This document shows positions 33,608-41,998 of a DNA stretch of 64,000 nt, piece after piece. Source of the DNA: Lactovum sp047974165. Its GTDB lineage: Bacteria > Bacillota > Bacilli > Lactobacillales > Streptococcaceae. Position 1 is the stretch's first letter. Every line of letters starts with the position of its first letter. The stretch covers positions 1 through 64,000 of the forward strand of contig JBKECB010000070.1 of the NCBI GenBank assembly GCA_047974165.1, written 5' to 3'. A model generated the notes under the pieces. It did not search any database. It was given only the letters and a program-made list of their open reading frames with translations, and was not told where the DNA came from. A program made the translations under genes and the position numbers.

Positions 33608-33637
33608 ATTATATCTATTTTTTTTTTTGTCAAACAA
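33608..33637 (-). promoter_or_regulatory. Promoter of the peptide cluster
   Basis: On the minus strand TATAAT (plus 33608-33613) is preceded by TTGTTT at 18 bases, and by a perfect TTGACA at only 14 bases, with a run of 11 A between. Either -35 is possible. The unusual A tract may affect spacing or bending. Confidence 0.5.
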
Positions 33638-33705
33638 AAAATCATTTTCTTTTTTTAATATAAGAACAATCTGATTTATATAAGATAAATAAAGACTTTA
33701 ATACT

Positions 33706-33747
33706 AAAATATAAAAGCAACCAGAAAAGTGGCTGCTTTTATATTTT
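33706..33747 (-). terminator. Terminator of the GT2 triplet
   Basis: The arms AAAATATAAAAGCA (33706-33719) and TGCTTTTATATTTT (33734-33747) are perfect, and CCA/TGG extends the stem after one mismatch. It abuts the stop of the last GT2 gene (33750). Confidence 0.8.
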
Positions 33748-33749
33748 AT

Positions 33750-34709
33750 TTATATTTTTTCTCTTGTTTTTTCTACAAATGCTTGAAACTTATCAGTTGG
33801 TGTCCCCTGCCATTGACCTTCTTTGTCACGTAGAGAATCAACCATTCCCTGTAAGAAAGCATCATAGCCTGTCCAAAAGCTTGAAAACTCCTCTAAAAGT
33901 TTAAAGTGCTCATCCCAAAATGCTGCCTCATCTGCTGGTGGGTATCGGGTATAGCGCATATAGACATCAGCCACATAGCTCTTCATATGCATGGCAAGAG
34001 TATCAGGTCTCTTTTCAAATGTCTTCTTAAAGTAGAGACGATTCTGAAGTGCCCAGGTGTGTGTTTGATATTCAAAAGACTTTCCATTACTTCTCACCAA
34101 TGAATTTGCATTATATAACCAGCTATAAACCACGCTATCAATATAATAAATGTCTGTAGAAAGCTGACAAGAAAGACCGACAAAATAAGTATCCTCAAAG
34201 ATTCTCAACTCTGGTTGAAAGCGAATCCCTTGCTCCTCAACATACTGACGATTAAACCACTTGGCATAAACTGATTTCCAATCATACTGTGTGTGAATCA
34301 GGTAACGAAACTCTCCTGACTCAACAATGTACTGCTCGATATAGCGAGCAATAACAATCTGATGGTCTCCTGTTCCTTTAACAGCATTGAAAAACTCTAA
34401 AAGAGCTCCTGCAAAGTGAAACTCATCATCTGAGTCCATAAACATCAAATATTTACTCTCTGAATGATCAATCCCATACTGACGAGCAAGTCCTGCTCCT
34501 ACATTTTCCTCTAGATGATGATAGTGTAAGTCCAAATTTGAAAAAATATCAAACTTACTAATATCAATTGTAGGTCCTCCATCATTTACCAGATGAACAT
34601 CAATCTCTGAGAAGTCAATCCCAATCTGACCATTTACTGAGCCCAATACAACGGAAAGATTTTTTTCTGTTTGTCCTTTAAAAGGAATGATAATACTTAC
34701 TTTTTTCAT
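33750..34709 (-). CDS. GT2 glycosyltransferase, copy 3
   Basis: The 319-residue family 2 enzyme starts with the GT-A nucleotide-sugar fold SIIIPFKGQTEKNLSVVL (5-22) and has NDGG (about 42-45), ENVGAGLARQYGID and the metal-binding MDSDDEFH (about 91-98). No membrane helix. It is the third of three tandem paralogues with the same N-terminal pattern, overlapping the previous gene by four bases (ATGA). Likely adds sugars to a surface polysaccharide, lipid or protein; the acceptor is unknown. A strong terminator follows. Confidence 0.85.
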   Translation of the reverse strand: MKKVSIIIPFKGQTEKNLSVVLGSVNGQIGIDFSEIDVHLVNDGGPTIDISKFDIFSNLDLHYHHLEENVGAGLARQYGIDHSESKYLMFMDSDDEFHFAGALLEFFNAVKGTGDHQIVIARYIEQYIVESGEFRYLIHTQYDWKSVYAKWFNRQYVEEQGIRFQPELRIFEDTYFVGLSCQLSTDIYYIDSVVYSWLYNANSLVRSNGKSFEYQTHTWALQNRLYFKKTFEKRPDTLAMHMKSYVADVYMRYTRYPPADEAAFWDEHFKLLEEFSSFWTGYDAFLQGMVDSLRDKEGQWQGTPTDKFQAFVEKTREKI

Positions 34710-35653
34710 ACTTTTCCTCTCGTTTTTACCTTTTCAAGAAATGCTTGAAATTCAGCTTCTTGAAGACGCTTTTTACTTGCTTCGGCAAGATCTAAACTTT
34801 CATTTTCTCTTTCAGCCTCAAAGTCATTCCAATAGCGCAACATATTATTAAAGAAGAGCTGCTCATCTTCTGGAGTTAATGGTGGATAATTTTTATAATA
34901 ATCATAACATTGAAAGGCTGAGCTTATCACAGAACTTCTAATGATTTCATGCTTTTTCTCTCTGATTTTTTCAGCTGAAAAATAACAATAATCCACAAAC
35001 AGATGTGTCTTATGAATAAGACCATTTTCTCCTATACGACTAAGTGAATTTTTATTCCACAACCAACTATAAATTACACTCTCCAAAGGCTGTACATGGT
35101 CAGCCAAGAGACAGGCTAAGCCGACAAAATAAAGGTCTTCATTTGCCTCTCTTAGACCCGGATGAAATCTTAACTCTTTTTCTAGAAGATAAGAGCGTTT
35201 GAAGAACTTTCCATGAAGTGCTCCCCAGTTATTTGTATCTGACTGGATATAGTAAAAGGTATCGTTATGACGCTGCTGCTCTAAAAATCGAGCAATAATC
35301 ACTGGATGGTCTCCTTTATCTTTTAAAAGATTAAAGAAATCAAGCAGTCCACCTGCATAGTGCATCTCATCATCAGAATCCATAAACATAAGGTATTCAC
35401 CCTCTGAGTAATCAATTCCATACTGACGTGCCATTCCTGGGCCTACATTTTCCTTTAGCTCATGATATCGGATGGTTAAATTTCCAAAAATATCAAACTT
35501 AGATGGATCAATTGATTCTCCTCCATCATTGATCAGATTGACATCTATCTGTGAAAAATCAAACCCAATCTGACCATTGATTGAAGCCAGCGGAATTGCA
35601 AGGTCTTTTTCTGTCTGTCCTTTAAAAGGAATAATAATACTTAACTTTTTCAA
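34706..35653 (-). CDS. GT2 glycosyltransferase, copy 2
   Basis: The 315-residue paralogue has KLSIIIPFKGQTEKDLAIPL (3-22), NDGG, GPGMARQYGIDYSEGEYLMF and MDSDDEMH. The start is a TTG at 35651-35653 that overlaps the previous gene's TGA and follows AAGGAT, a weak start that should make translation depend on coupling. Its C-terminal half is the most divergent of the three, suggesting a different acceptor or donor. Confidence 0.83.
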   Translation of the reverse strand: MKKLSIIIPFKGQTEKDLAIPLASINGQIGFDFSQIDVNLINDGGESIDPSKFDIFGNLTIRYHELKENVGPGMARQYGIDYSEGEYLMFMDSDDEMHYAGGLLDFFNLLKDKGDHPVIIARFLEQQRHNDTFYYIQSDTNNWGALHGKFFKRSYLLEKELRFHPGLREANEDLYFVGLACLLADHVQPLESVIYSWLWNKNSLSRIGENGLIHKTHLFVDYCYFSAEKIREKKHEIIRSSVISSAFQCYDYYKNYPPLTPEDEQLFFNNMLRYWNDFEAERENESLDLAEASKKRLQEAEFQAFLEKVKTRGKV

Positions 35654-36618
35654 GATAATCCTTTCTTTTCAAGTGATTGCTTTACAAAATCTTCAAATTT
35701 AGAAGTGTCAACACTTCGATATAATTCCATTTGTGCATTTTCATTAACAAGGCCTTGAGCCACTGCATGATAACCTGAATAATAGTCTTTAAAATCTTCA
35801 AGTAATCGCTTATGAGCTGGCCAAAAATCAGCATGGTACTTTTCTTCTAAGATACTGTAGCGTAAAAAGATATTATTCATATAACCATCAACTGTGCTCA
35901 TCAAAAACTCTGGACGATAGTTGGCAAGCTTTTCCAAGTAAGGATGCATGGACTTTACCACAGCTAAAGTCTGATGGCTAAAAAATTCCTTGTCACTACG
36001 GACAATCGAGTTGGGATTATAAAGCCAACTATAAACCACACTATTTAAATCATAGAGATTTTGAGCGAGCATGCAGGCAAGACCCACAAAGTAATTATCC
36101 TCAAAAATCCTTAAATCAGGATGAAATTTTAAGTCAATATTTTCCAAATGTACTCGACGAAAAGCTTTCGCATAAACTGCCTTCTTATCCATACTTGGAT
36201 GTGTCCGATATCGAAAAGTTCCATCTGGTTGATAAATATACTGCTCTAGGTAGCGTCCAATAATCACATCATAAGTTTCTGGTATTTTAAAAACATTAAA
36301 GAAATCAAGGAGGGCTCCAGCATAATGAAGCTCATCATCTGCATCCACAAACATGATATACTCTCCTTTTGATTGGTCAATACCATACTGCCTTGCCATT
36401 CCTGGACCTACATTTTCCTTCAACTCATGATAGTGTAAATTCAAATGAGAAAAAATATCAAACTTCTCACTTTGGATGCTTTGTCCACCATCATTCACAA
36501 GATGAACATCAATTTCTGAAAAATTTACTCCAATCTGTCCATTTATCGAAGCTAAAGGAACTGCAAGATCTGCCTCTGTTTGTCCCATAAATGGGAGAAT
36601 TATACTTAATTTTATCAT
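35650..36618 (-). CDS. GT2 glycosyltransferase, copy 1
   Basis: The 322-residue first member of the triplet has KLSIILPFMGQTEADLAVPL, NDGG, GPGMARQYGIDQSKGEYIMF and VDADDELH, where DADD replaces the DSDD of the other two copies. It shares with copy 3 the central LRIFEDNYFVGLACMLAQNL and the YSWLYNPNS segment. The ATG is preceded by an extended -10 promoter about 50 bases upstream but a poor ribosome site. Confidence 0.85.
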   Translation of the reverse strand: MIKLSIILPFMGQTEADLAVPLASINGQIGVNFSEIDVHLVNDGGQSIQSEKFDIFSHLNLHYHELKENVGPGMARQYGIDQSKGEYIMFVDADDELHYAGALLDFFNVFKIPETYDVIIGRYLEQYIYQPDGTFRYRTHPSMDKKAVYAKAFRRVHLENIDLKFHPDLRIFEDNYFVGLACMLAQNLYDLNSVVYSWLYNPNSIVRSDKEFFSHQTLAVVKSMHPYLEKLANYRPEFLMSTVDGYMNNIFLRYSILEEKYHADFWPAHKRLLEDFKDYYSGYHAVAQGLVNENAQMELYRSVDTSKFEDFVKQSLEKKGLS

Positions 36619-36667
36619 TTTTAAATTTTCTAGTTCTTTCTTAATAAAACGGTTCGGTTACTGTTAT

Positions 36668-36676
36668 AGTATAGCA
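36668..36676 (-). promoter_or_regulatory. Promoter of the GT2 triplet
   Basis: Minus-strand TGCTATACT is an extended -10 one base from consensus. It lies 49 bases before the first GT2 start, in the 107-base gap after the UvrA-like gene. Confidence 0.5.
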
Positions 36677-36725
36677 AACTTGTTATTAAAAGTCGAATGT
36701 TTTTTTAACTTAAAACTTAGCAAAT

Positions 36726-38945
36726 TTAGATATATTTCCCAGTGATTGAAGCTTTATTTTCTTTTAGATTTTTAACCAAGCCTTCAAAGATAATCTCGCC
36801 TCCTTCATCTCCACCATCTGGGCCTACATCTATGATCCAGTCAGCTTGTCGGATAATATCAAGCTGATGTTCGATGACAATCAGAGTATTTCCATTATCG
36901 ACAAAGTGGTTCATAATTCCAAGCAATCGTTCAATATCGCTCAGATGAAGTCCAGTTGATGGCTCGTCTAAGATATAGATTGAGCCTTTTTTATAAAATT
37001 CTGTTGCTAGTTTTAAGCGTTGTTTTTCTCCACCTGAAAGTGTAGAGGTTGATTGTCCAAGTGTGATATAACCTAGCCCTACTTCATTTAAGGCTTTTAA
37101 ACTTTTATGGATAGCTGCTACTTTTGAAAAGAAATCAACAGCTTCCTCTACTGTAAGGTCTAAAACGTCAACGATATTACAGCCATTATAGAGATAGTTT
37201 AGAACTTCAGGCTTATACCTTTTGCCCCCGCAGTCTTCACAGATCTGGTGAACTGTTTCCATAAAGGCTAAGCTACTTTCTAAGTAGCCTTTCCCTTTAC
37301 AACTCTCACAAGCACCCGCTGAGTTATAGCTGAAGAGGTTGACTTTTTGTCCATTTTCTTTAGCAAAGAGCTTACGGATGCCATCCATAATCCCTATAAA
37401 TGTAGCTGAGTTACTTCTAGAATTTCCAGTAACCCCTACTTGATCGACATAGACAGCATCAGGAAAATTTACCCGGAAGCTTGTTTCAATCAGGGTGGAT
37501 TTTCCTGAACCAGCAACTCCTGTCACTACTGTTAAGGTTTTTTCTGGTATTTTAAGAGTTTGAGCTTTTAAGTTATGAGTCGAGCTTTCAATTCCCTCAA
37601 GGAAGTTTTTTGCTGAACGAGGGTCTTCCTTTGCCTTTGTCTGAGCTGCAAGATACCTTCCAGTCAGGCAGTCTGAAGTTAGCAATTCCTCATAACTTCC
37701 TGTAAATACAATCTCACCCCCATGTTTACCAGCTGCAGGTCCTAACTCTACAATCCAATCTGCAATCTTTATAACATCTGGATCATGTTCAATGATAAGA
37801 ACAGTATTTCCCTTATCACAAAGCTTTGAGAAAATTGTATTCATACGCACAACATCTCGTGGATGAAGACCGGTTGATGGCTCATCAAAAATATAGAGCA
37901 TATCCGTCAGTGGATTATTCAGATGTTTGACAAGCTTAACACGCTGAGACTCACCGCCAGAGAGAGTTGACGTTTCTCTATTTAAAGTCAAATAACCCAA
38001 GCCTAACTCTACCAAATGATCTATTTGTGAAATCAAAGAATTAAGAGACTTTTTATCTTTAAGAGGAAGTTCTGATAAGATTTCTGAGAGTTCCTTAAGC
38101 TGTAAAGACATGAGATCATGAATGTTATAATCTCCAATCTTTACCGACAGAGCTTCTTTTGAAAGTCTTTTTCCCTGACAACTTGAACAAAGGATATCCT
38201 CACACATCTCATCAATGACCTTTTGCTTTTTTTCTGTCATCTCAGAAGCATTTTCTAAAAAAGAGCGATTGAAGCGATCTACTAACCCTTCATAAGTCAG
38301 ATTAAAGCCACCCACATCTACTTTTCCAACATCACGTCCATAATAAAGCCGCTCTAACTCTTCTTTTGAATAGTCTTTCACTTTTTTATCAGCATCAAAA
38401 ATATCTTTTTTAATAAAAGTTTCCATAATCTTTTGGTAAGCTTTAAAAATAATTGCTCCCTCATTTAAAGACTTTTCAGGATCAATCATTTTATCAAGCT
38501 TCAGGGTTAACTTTCGTCCAATCCCTTGACAATCTGAGCACATCCCTGCTGGCATATTAAATGAAAAGTAGTCAACTGAACCAATATGTGGCTGCCCTAC
38601 TTTGGCAAATAAGTTACGTAAAATAGGCGCAATATCTGTGATTGTAGCCAGTGTACTCCTTGCATTTCCACCCAGCTGTTTTTGGTCAATCACAATAGAT
38701 GCCGGGAGATTTTCAACCCTCTCAACATTTGGACGCTCATATTTAGGCATAAACTGGCGGACAAAGGTTGGATAAGTTTCGTTTAGCAAACGTTGTGATT
38801 CATTTGCTAGAGTATCAAATACAAGTGAAGATTTCCCTGAGCCAGAAACACCTGTAAAAACAGTTATTTTCTGCTTTGGAATATCTATTGAGATATTTTT
38901 TAAATTATTTTCATTGTCTGAGATAATACGTATAAAATTTGACAC
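36726..38945 (-). CDS. Short UvrA-like ABC ATPase (drug-resistance/UvrA2 class)
   Basis: The 739-residue protein has two ABC modules of the UvrA type: Walker A GVSGSGKSS and GVAGSGKST, signatures STLSGGESQRVKLVKH and STLSGGEKQRLKLAT, Walker B YIFDEPSTGLH and YILDEPSTGLH. Zinc-finger cysteine pairs are seen (CSDC, CSSC, CESC, CEDC). It is about 200 residues shorter than repair UvrA, consistent with loss of the UvrB-binding and part of the insertion domain. Relatives include DrrC-type self-protection proteins. It starts at a GTG with GAGGG upstream. Role in DNA damage tolerance or drug protection is inferred; the housekeeping uvrA is elsewhere. Confidence 0.82.
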   Translation of the reverse strand: MSNFIRIISDNENNLKNISIDIPKQKITVFTGVSGSGKSSLVFDTLANESQRLLNETYPTFVRQFMPKYERPNVERVENLPASIVIDQKQLGGNARSTLATITDIAPILRNLFAKVGQPHIGSVDYFSFNMPAGMCSDCQGIGRKLTLKLDKMIDPEKSLNEGAIIFKAYQKIMETFIKKDIFDADKKVKDYSKEELERLYYGRDVGKVDVGGFNLTYEGLVDRFNRSFLENASEMTEKKQKVIDEMCEDILCSSCQGKRLSKEALSVKIGDYNIHDLMSLQLKELSEILSELPLKDKKSLNSLISQIDHLVELGLGYLTLNRETSTLSGGESQRVKLVKHLNNPLTDMLYIFDEPSTGLHPRDVVRMNTIFSKLCDKGNTVLIIEHDPDVIKIADWIVELGPAAGKHGGEIVFTGSYEELLTSDCLTGRYLAAQTKAKEDPRSAKNFLEGIESSTHNLKAQTLKIPEKTLTVVTGVAGSGKSTLIETSFRVNFPDAVYVDQVGVTGNSRSNSATFIGIMDGIRKLFAKENGQKVNLFSYNSAGACESCKGKGYLESSLAFMETVHQICEDCGGKRYKPEVLNYLYNGCNIVDVLDLTVEEAVDFFSKVAAIHKSLKALNEVGLGYITLGQSTSTLSGGEKQRLKLATEFYKKGSIYILDEPSTGLHLSDIERLLGIMNHFVDNGNTLIVIEHQLDIIRQADWIIDVGPDGGDEGGEIIFEGLVKNLKENKASITGKYI

Positions 38946-38960
38946 AATACCCTCTTTCTT

Positions 38961-39440
38961 TTATTTATGATAACTACTTCCTTGATTTATCATCGCTGAA
39001 CGATAAATCTGTTCTACTAAAATTAAACGCATCAGTTGGTGTGGAAAAGTCATTCGACCAAAACTTAACTTTAAGTCTGCACGTTTAATAACTGCTTCTG
39101 ATAAACCTAGAGAGCCTCCAATAATAAAGGTTAACTTTGAATTACCATAAAGTTCCCAGTCTGAAATTTTCTTTGCCAACTCTTCACTATTTAGTAATTT
39201 GCCATCCAAGGTCAGCACGATCACTTTTTCATCTCTTGACAGCTTTTCAAGTATCTTTTGTCCCTCAACCTCTTTGATTTTTTGCTTTTCATTTTCCGAA
39301 GGATTATCAGGAATTCTTTCATCAGCTAGACCTATAATTTCTAAGCCACCAAAAGCTTTCATTCTTTTAAGATATTCATCAATCCCTTCACGCAAATAAG
39401 CTTCTTTTAACTTTCCTGGAGCAATTATTTTAAATTTCAT
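38961..39440 (-). CDS. rlmH: 23S rRNA (pseudouridine1915-N3)-methyltransferase
   Basis: SPOUT-family enzyme that methylates pseudouridine 1915 in helix 69 of 23S rRNA. At 159 residues it has the exact family length. The trefoil knot motifs FIIGGSLGLSEAVIKRADLK (about 104-123) and the C-terminal MTFPHQLMRLILVEQIYRSA, then YHK at the end, are diagnostic. It is divergent from htrA, the arrangement seen near the replication origin in streptococci. Confidence 0.97.
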   Translation of the reverse strand: MKFKIIAPGKLKEAYLREGIDEYLKRMKAFGGLEIIGLADERIPDNPSENEKQKIKEVEGQKILEKLSRDEKVIVLTLDGKLLNSEELAKKISDWELYGNSKLTFIIGGSLGLSEAVIKRADLKLSFGRMTFPHQLMRLILVEQIYRSAMINQGSSYHK

Positions 39441-39497
39441 AAATTTATTTTATCACAGATTTATTTTCCACTATAAAAATTAAAATGAAAGCTTGAT

Positions 39498-39591
39498 TTA
39501 TTCACATTCTTAGAGAATTCTTCACATTTTTGTGGAAAATTTTTCTTTTTTCCACAAGATTTGTGAACTTTTTTCTATTATTTGTGGAAAA
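39498..39591. promoter_or_regulatory. Cluster of DnaA-box-like sequences
   Basis: Within 94 bases: TTATTCACA (39498-39506, perfect for TTATNCACA), TTCTTCACA (39518-39526), TGTGGAAAA (39531-39539, reverse TTTTCCACA), TTTTCCACA (39548-39556), TGTGAACTT (39562-39570, two mismatches) and TGTGGAAAA (39583-39591). Three are identical TTTTCCACA copies, one mismatch from consensus, in both orientations. The stretch lies between rlmH and htrA and is very AT-rich. It may be part of an origin, or a DnaA-binding or titration site. Confidence 0.55.
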
Positions 39592-39675
39592 CTCTATAAC
39601 TTGCTATCTCTACTCTTTTAAGATATCATTAAGTTGTTCTTCATAAAATGTATTTATTAAGAAAGGAATTTATTT

Positions 39676-40851
39676 ATGGCAAAAGGATCATGGGTAAAAA
39701 GTCTACTAGCTGGGTTATTAGGGGGTGTTATTGCCTTAAGCGCAAGTACCGGCTATAATTTACTAACACAAGAAGATAAACAAACATATACTTCTACAGG
39801 AAAGATTGATACAAATACAAGTGTTGTCTCTTCAGATACAACTGAAGCTATTGATATTGCTGCAGATGCTGTTGTCTCTGTCTCAAACTATCAAAAAGGT
39901 ATAAGTATAGGAAGTTATTTTGGAGGAGTAGATAACTCAAATAGTTCTGATAACTCTAGTCAGCTTTATGGTGAAGGCTCAGGAGTTATCTATAAAATAA
40001 AAGATAATGAAGCTTATGTCGTTACTAACTATCATGTCATTGCTGAAGCCGATGAGATAAAAGTTACACTTTCAAGTGGAAAATCTTACGAAGCTACTAT
40101 TGTTGGGGAGGAAGCTAGTAAAGATATCGCAGTACTTAAAATGTCCTCAAAAGGAGTCGAGACGACTGCAACTTTTGCCGACTCTTCAAAGTTAACTGTC
40201 GGCGAGCCAGCAATTGCAATTGGTTCTCCAAATGGAATTCAGTATGCTAATTCTGCAACAGAAGGTATCCTCTCAGCAGTGAGCCGTTCGGTATCTTATG
40301 TCCAAGAAGATGAAGCAACCGTTGCAAATGTTAATGCCCTTCAAACAGATGCTGCTATCAATCCCGGAAACTCTGGTGGTGCTTTAATTAATATCAAGGG
40401 AGAAGTTATCGGAATTAACTCAAGTAAACTATCCAGTACTTCTGGTGGTGTTTCTGTTGAGGGAATGGGATTTGCAATCCCCTCTAATGATGTAGTTAAT
40501 ATTATTGATAACATCGAAGAAGATAAGGAAATGCCTGCTATCGGAATCTCTATGCAAGATTTAAGTGTTCTATCTTCCAGTGATTTGGAAAGCCTAAAGA
40601 TTCCTGAAGAAGTCACAGCTGGAGTTTATATCGTTTCTGTTGCCAATAACCTTCCTGCTCAAAAGGCTGGACTTAAAGAAGGAGACATTATTACAAATTT
40701 AGATGGTGATGATATTATTTCTGGTGCCTCTCTTCAATCAGCTCTTTTAAATCATGAGGTTGGAGATACTATTGATATCACTTATTACCGTAATGGTAAA
40801 AAAGAAAGTCAAAAGTTAACTCTCAATGCAGACGCTAGCCAGCTTAATTAA
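39676..40851 (+). CDS. htrA: HtrA/DegP-like surface serine protease
   Basis: Membrane-anchored quality-control protease acting on exported proteins. The 391-residue protein has an N-terminal membrane anchor (about 9-30) and a trypsin-like domain with His in VVTNYHVIAEADE (about residue 120), Asp in ASKDIAVLKM and Ser in INPGNSGGALINIKGEVIGI. One C-terminal PDZ domain (about 290-380) carries GVYIVSVANNLPAQKAGLKE and GDIITNLDGDDI. Single-PDZ HtrA is the form in Lactococcus and Streptococcus. AAAGGA precedes the ATG. A strong terminator follows. Confidence 0.96.
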   Translation: MAKGSWVKSLLAGLLGGVIALSASTGYNLLTQEDKQTYTSTGKIDTNTSVVSSDTTEAIDIAADAVVSVSNYQKGISIGSYFGGVDNSNSSDNSSQLYGEGSGVIYKIKDNEAYVVTNYHVIAEADEIKVTLSSGKSYEATIVGEEASKDIAVLKMSSKGVETTATFADSSKLTVGEPAIAIGSPNGIQYANSATEGILSAVSRSVSYVQEDEATVANVNALQTDAAINPGNSGGALINIKGEVIGINSSKLSSTSGGVSVEGMGFAIPSNDVVNIIDNIEEDKEMPAIGISMQDLSVLSSSDLESLKIPEEVTAGVYIVSVANNLPAQKAGLKEGDIITNLDGDDIISGASLQSALLNHEVGDTIDITYYRNGKKESQKLTLNADASQLN

Positions 40852-40856
40852 ATCTT

Positions 40857-40876
40857 AGACTCGAAATTTCGAGTCT
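40857..40876 (+). terminator. htrA terminator
   Basis: AGACTCGAAATTTCGAGTCT is a perfect 20-base inverted repeat followed by TTATTTTTTC, starting five bases past the htrA stop. Confidence 0.85.
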
Positions 40877-40932
40877 TTATTTTTTCTTTATCCTTATAAG
40901 ACTTTAGTCTAATACCTTATTTATTGAATAAA

Positions 40933-40941
40933 TGCTATAAT
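40933..40941 (+). promoter_or_regulatory. Promoter of the glycolipid synthase operon
   Basis: TGCTATAAT (40933-40941) is a perfect extended -10. The next ATG (40949) is only seven bases away and no ribosome site lies between, so translation from that ATG would use a leaderless mRNA. Confidence 0.6.
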
Positions 40942-40948
40942 ATAAGTT

Positions 40949-41998
40949 ATGTTTTCAACTGATCATACAAAATTAAAAATCAAGATGATGTCCTCTGCTG
41001 AAAAGGTAGCAGGGCAAGGAGTAAGCTCAGCTTATAAAGAGTTGATTCGCTTACTAAAAAAATACAATAAAGATCAGATTGAATTAAGCTTTAATCGTTA
41101 TTTTCAAGTTGCAGATATTACACATTATCATACTGTTGATTTTCTTTTTTATCTGCAATCTTTTTTAGGAAAGAAAATTGTTGGTAGAAAGATTGGTTAT
41201 GTACATTTTTTACCTGAAACTTTAGACGGATCAATCATTTTACCTCTTCCTCTCTTCTGGATTTTTAAATTTTATGTTCGACTTTTTTATCGACGTATGG
41301 ACCATCTTGTAGTTGTAAATCCTGATTTTAAAGAAAAGCTAATTCAGATTGGAGTTGCTGCTGAAAATATCAGTTTTATTCCTAATTTTGTCTCAAAAGA
41401 ACAGTTCTACGAGCTAGATTCTGAAGAAAAGATAAAAATTCGTAAAAGATATAAACTTTCCAACAATGATTTTCTTGTACTAGGAGCAGGGCAAGTTCAG
41501 TATCGAAAGGGAATCGATGATTTTGTTGAGCTTGCTAAGTCCAACCCTGATATTCAATTTATATGGGCCGGAGGCTTTTCCTTTGGAGCAATCACTGGAA
41601 ACTACAAGCATTATAAATATTTAGTTGAACATCCCCCTAAAAATTTACTCTTTACAGGTATTGTAGACCGAGATGAAATTCAAAAACTAAATAATATCGC
41701 AGATATTTTTCTACTTCCTAGCTATGATGAGCTTTTCCCCATGTCTATCTTAGAAGCTGCTAGTTGTGGTGCAGCCATCATGTTACGTGACTTAAAACTC
41801 TATCATAATATCTTGGCTGGAAAGTATATTGCCTGTCAAAATCGTCAAGAAATGGAATTAGAACTAAGAAAAGTAATCCATTCACCTGAAATTATTCAGC
41901 ACTATCGTTTAATGTCTAAGGACATCCAACAAAATTATTCCGAAGAACATCTGACACTTATTTGGAGAGACTTTTATAAGGAGCAAGCAAACTTATGA
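40949..41998 (+). CDS. GT4 glycosyltransferase, diglycosyl-diacylglycerol synthase (CpoA/BgsA-like)
   Basis: The 349-residue GT-B enzyme has MMSSAEKVAGQGVSSAYKEL near the start, the donor-site GAGQVQYRKGIDDFVELAKS (about 177-196) and the retaining motif PSYDELFPMSILEAASCG, where E(7)E reads ELFPMSILE. In streptococci and enterococci this gene and the next form the pair that makes mono- then di-glycosyl-diacylglycerol, the lipoteichoic acid anchor. The start at 40949 implies a leaderless message; an internal ATG-ATG pair around 40985 is an alternative, also without a clear ribosome site. Membrane-surface enzyme. Confidence 0.8.
   Translation: MFSTDHTKLKIKMMSSAEKVAGQGVSSAYKELIRLLKKYNKDQIELSFNRYFQVADITHYHTVDFLFYLQSFLGKKIVGRKIGYVHFLPETLDGSIILPLPLFWIFKFYVRLFYRRMDHLVVVNPDFKEKLIQIGVAAENISFIPNFVSKEQFYELDSEEKIKIRKRYKLSNNDFLVLGAGQVQYRKGIDDFVELAKSNPDIQFIWAGGFSFGAITGNYKHYKYLVEHPPKNLLFTGIVDRDEIQKLNNIADIFLLPSYDELFPMSILEAASCGAAIMLRDLKLYHNILAGKYIACQNRQEMELELRKVIHSPEIIQHYRLMSKDIQQNYSEEHLTLIWRDFYKEQANL

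Noticed and set aside
39441..39675. Complete chromosomal origin
   Set aside because: DnaA-like boxes are present, but dnaA, dnaN and parB are not nearby, so only a DnaA-binding region can be claimed.
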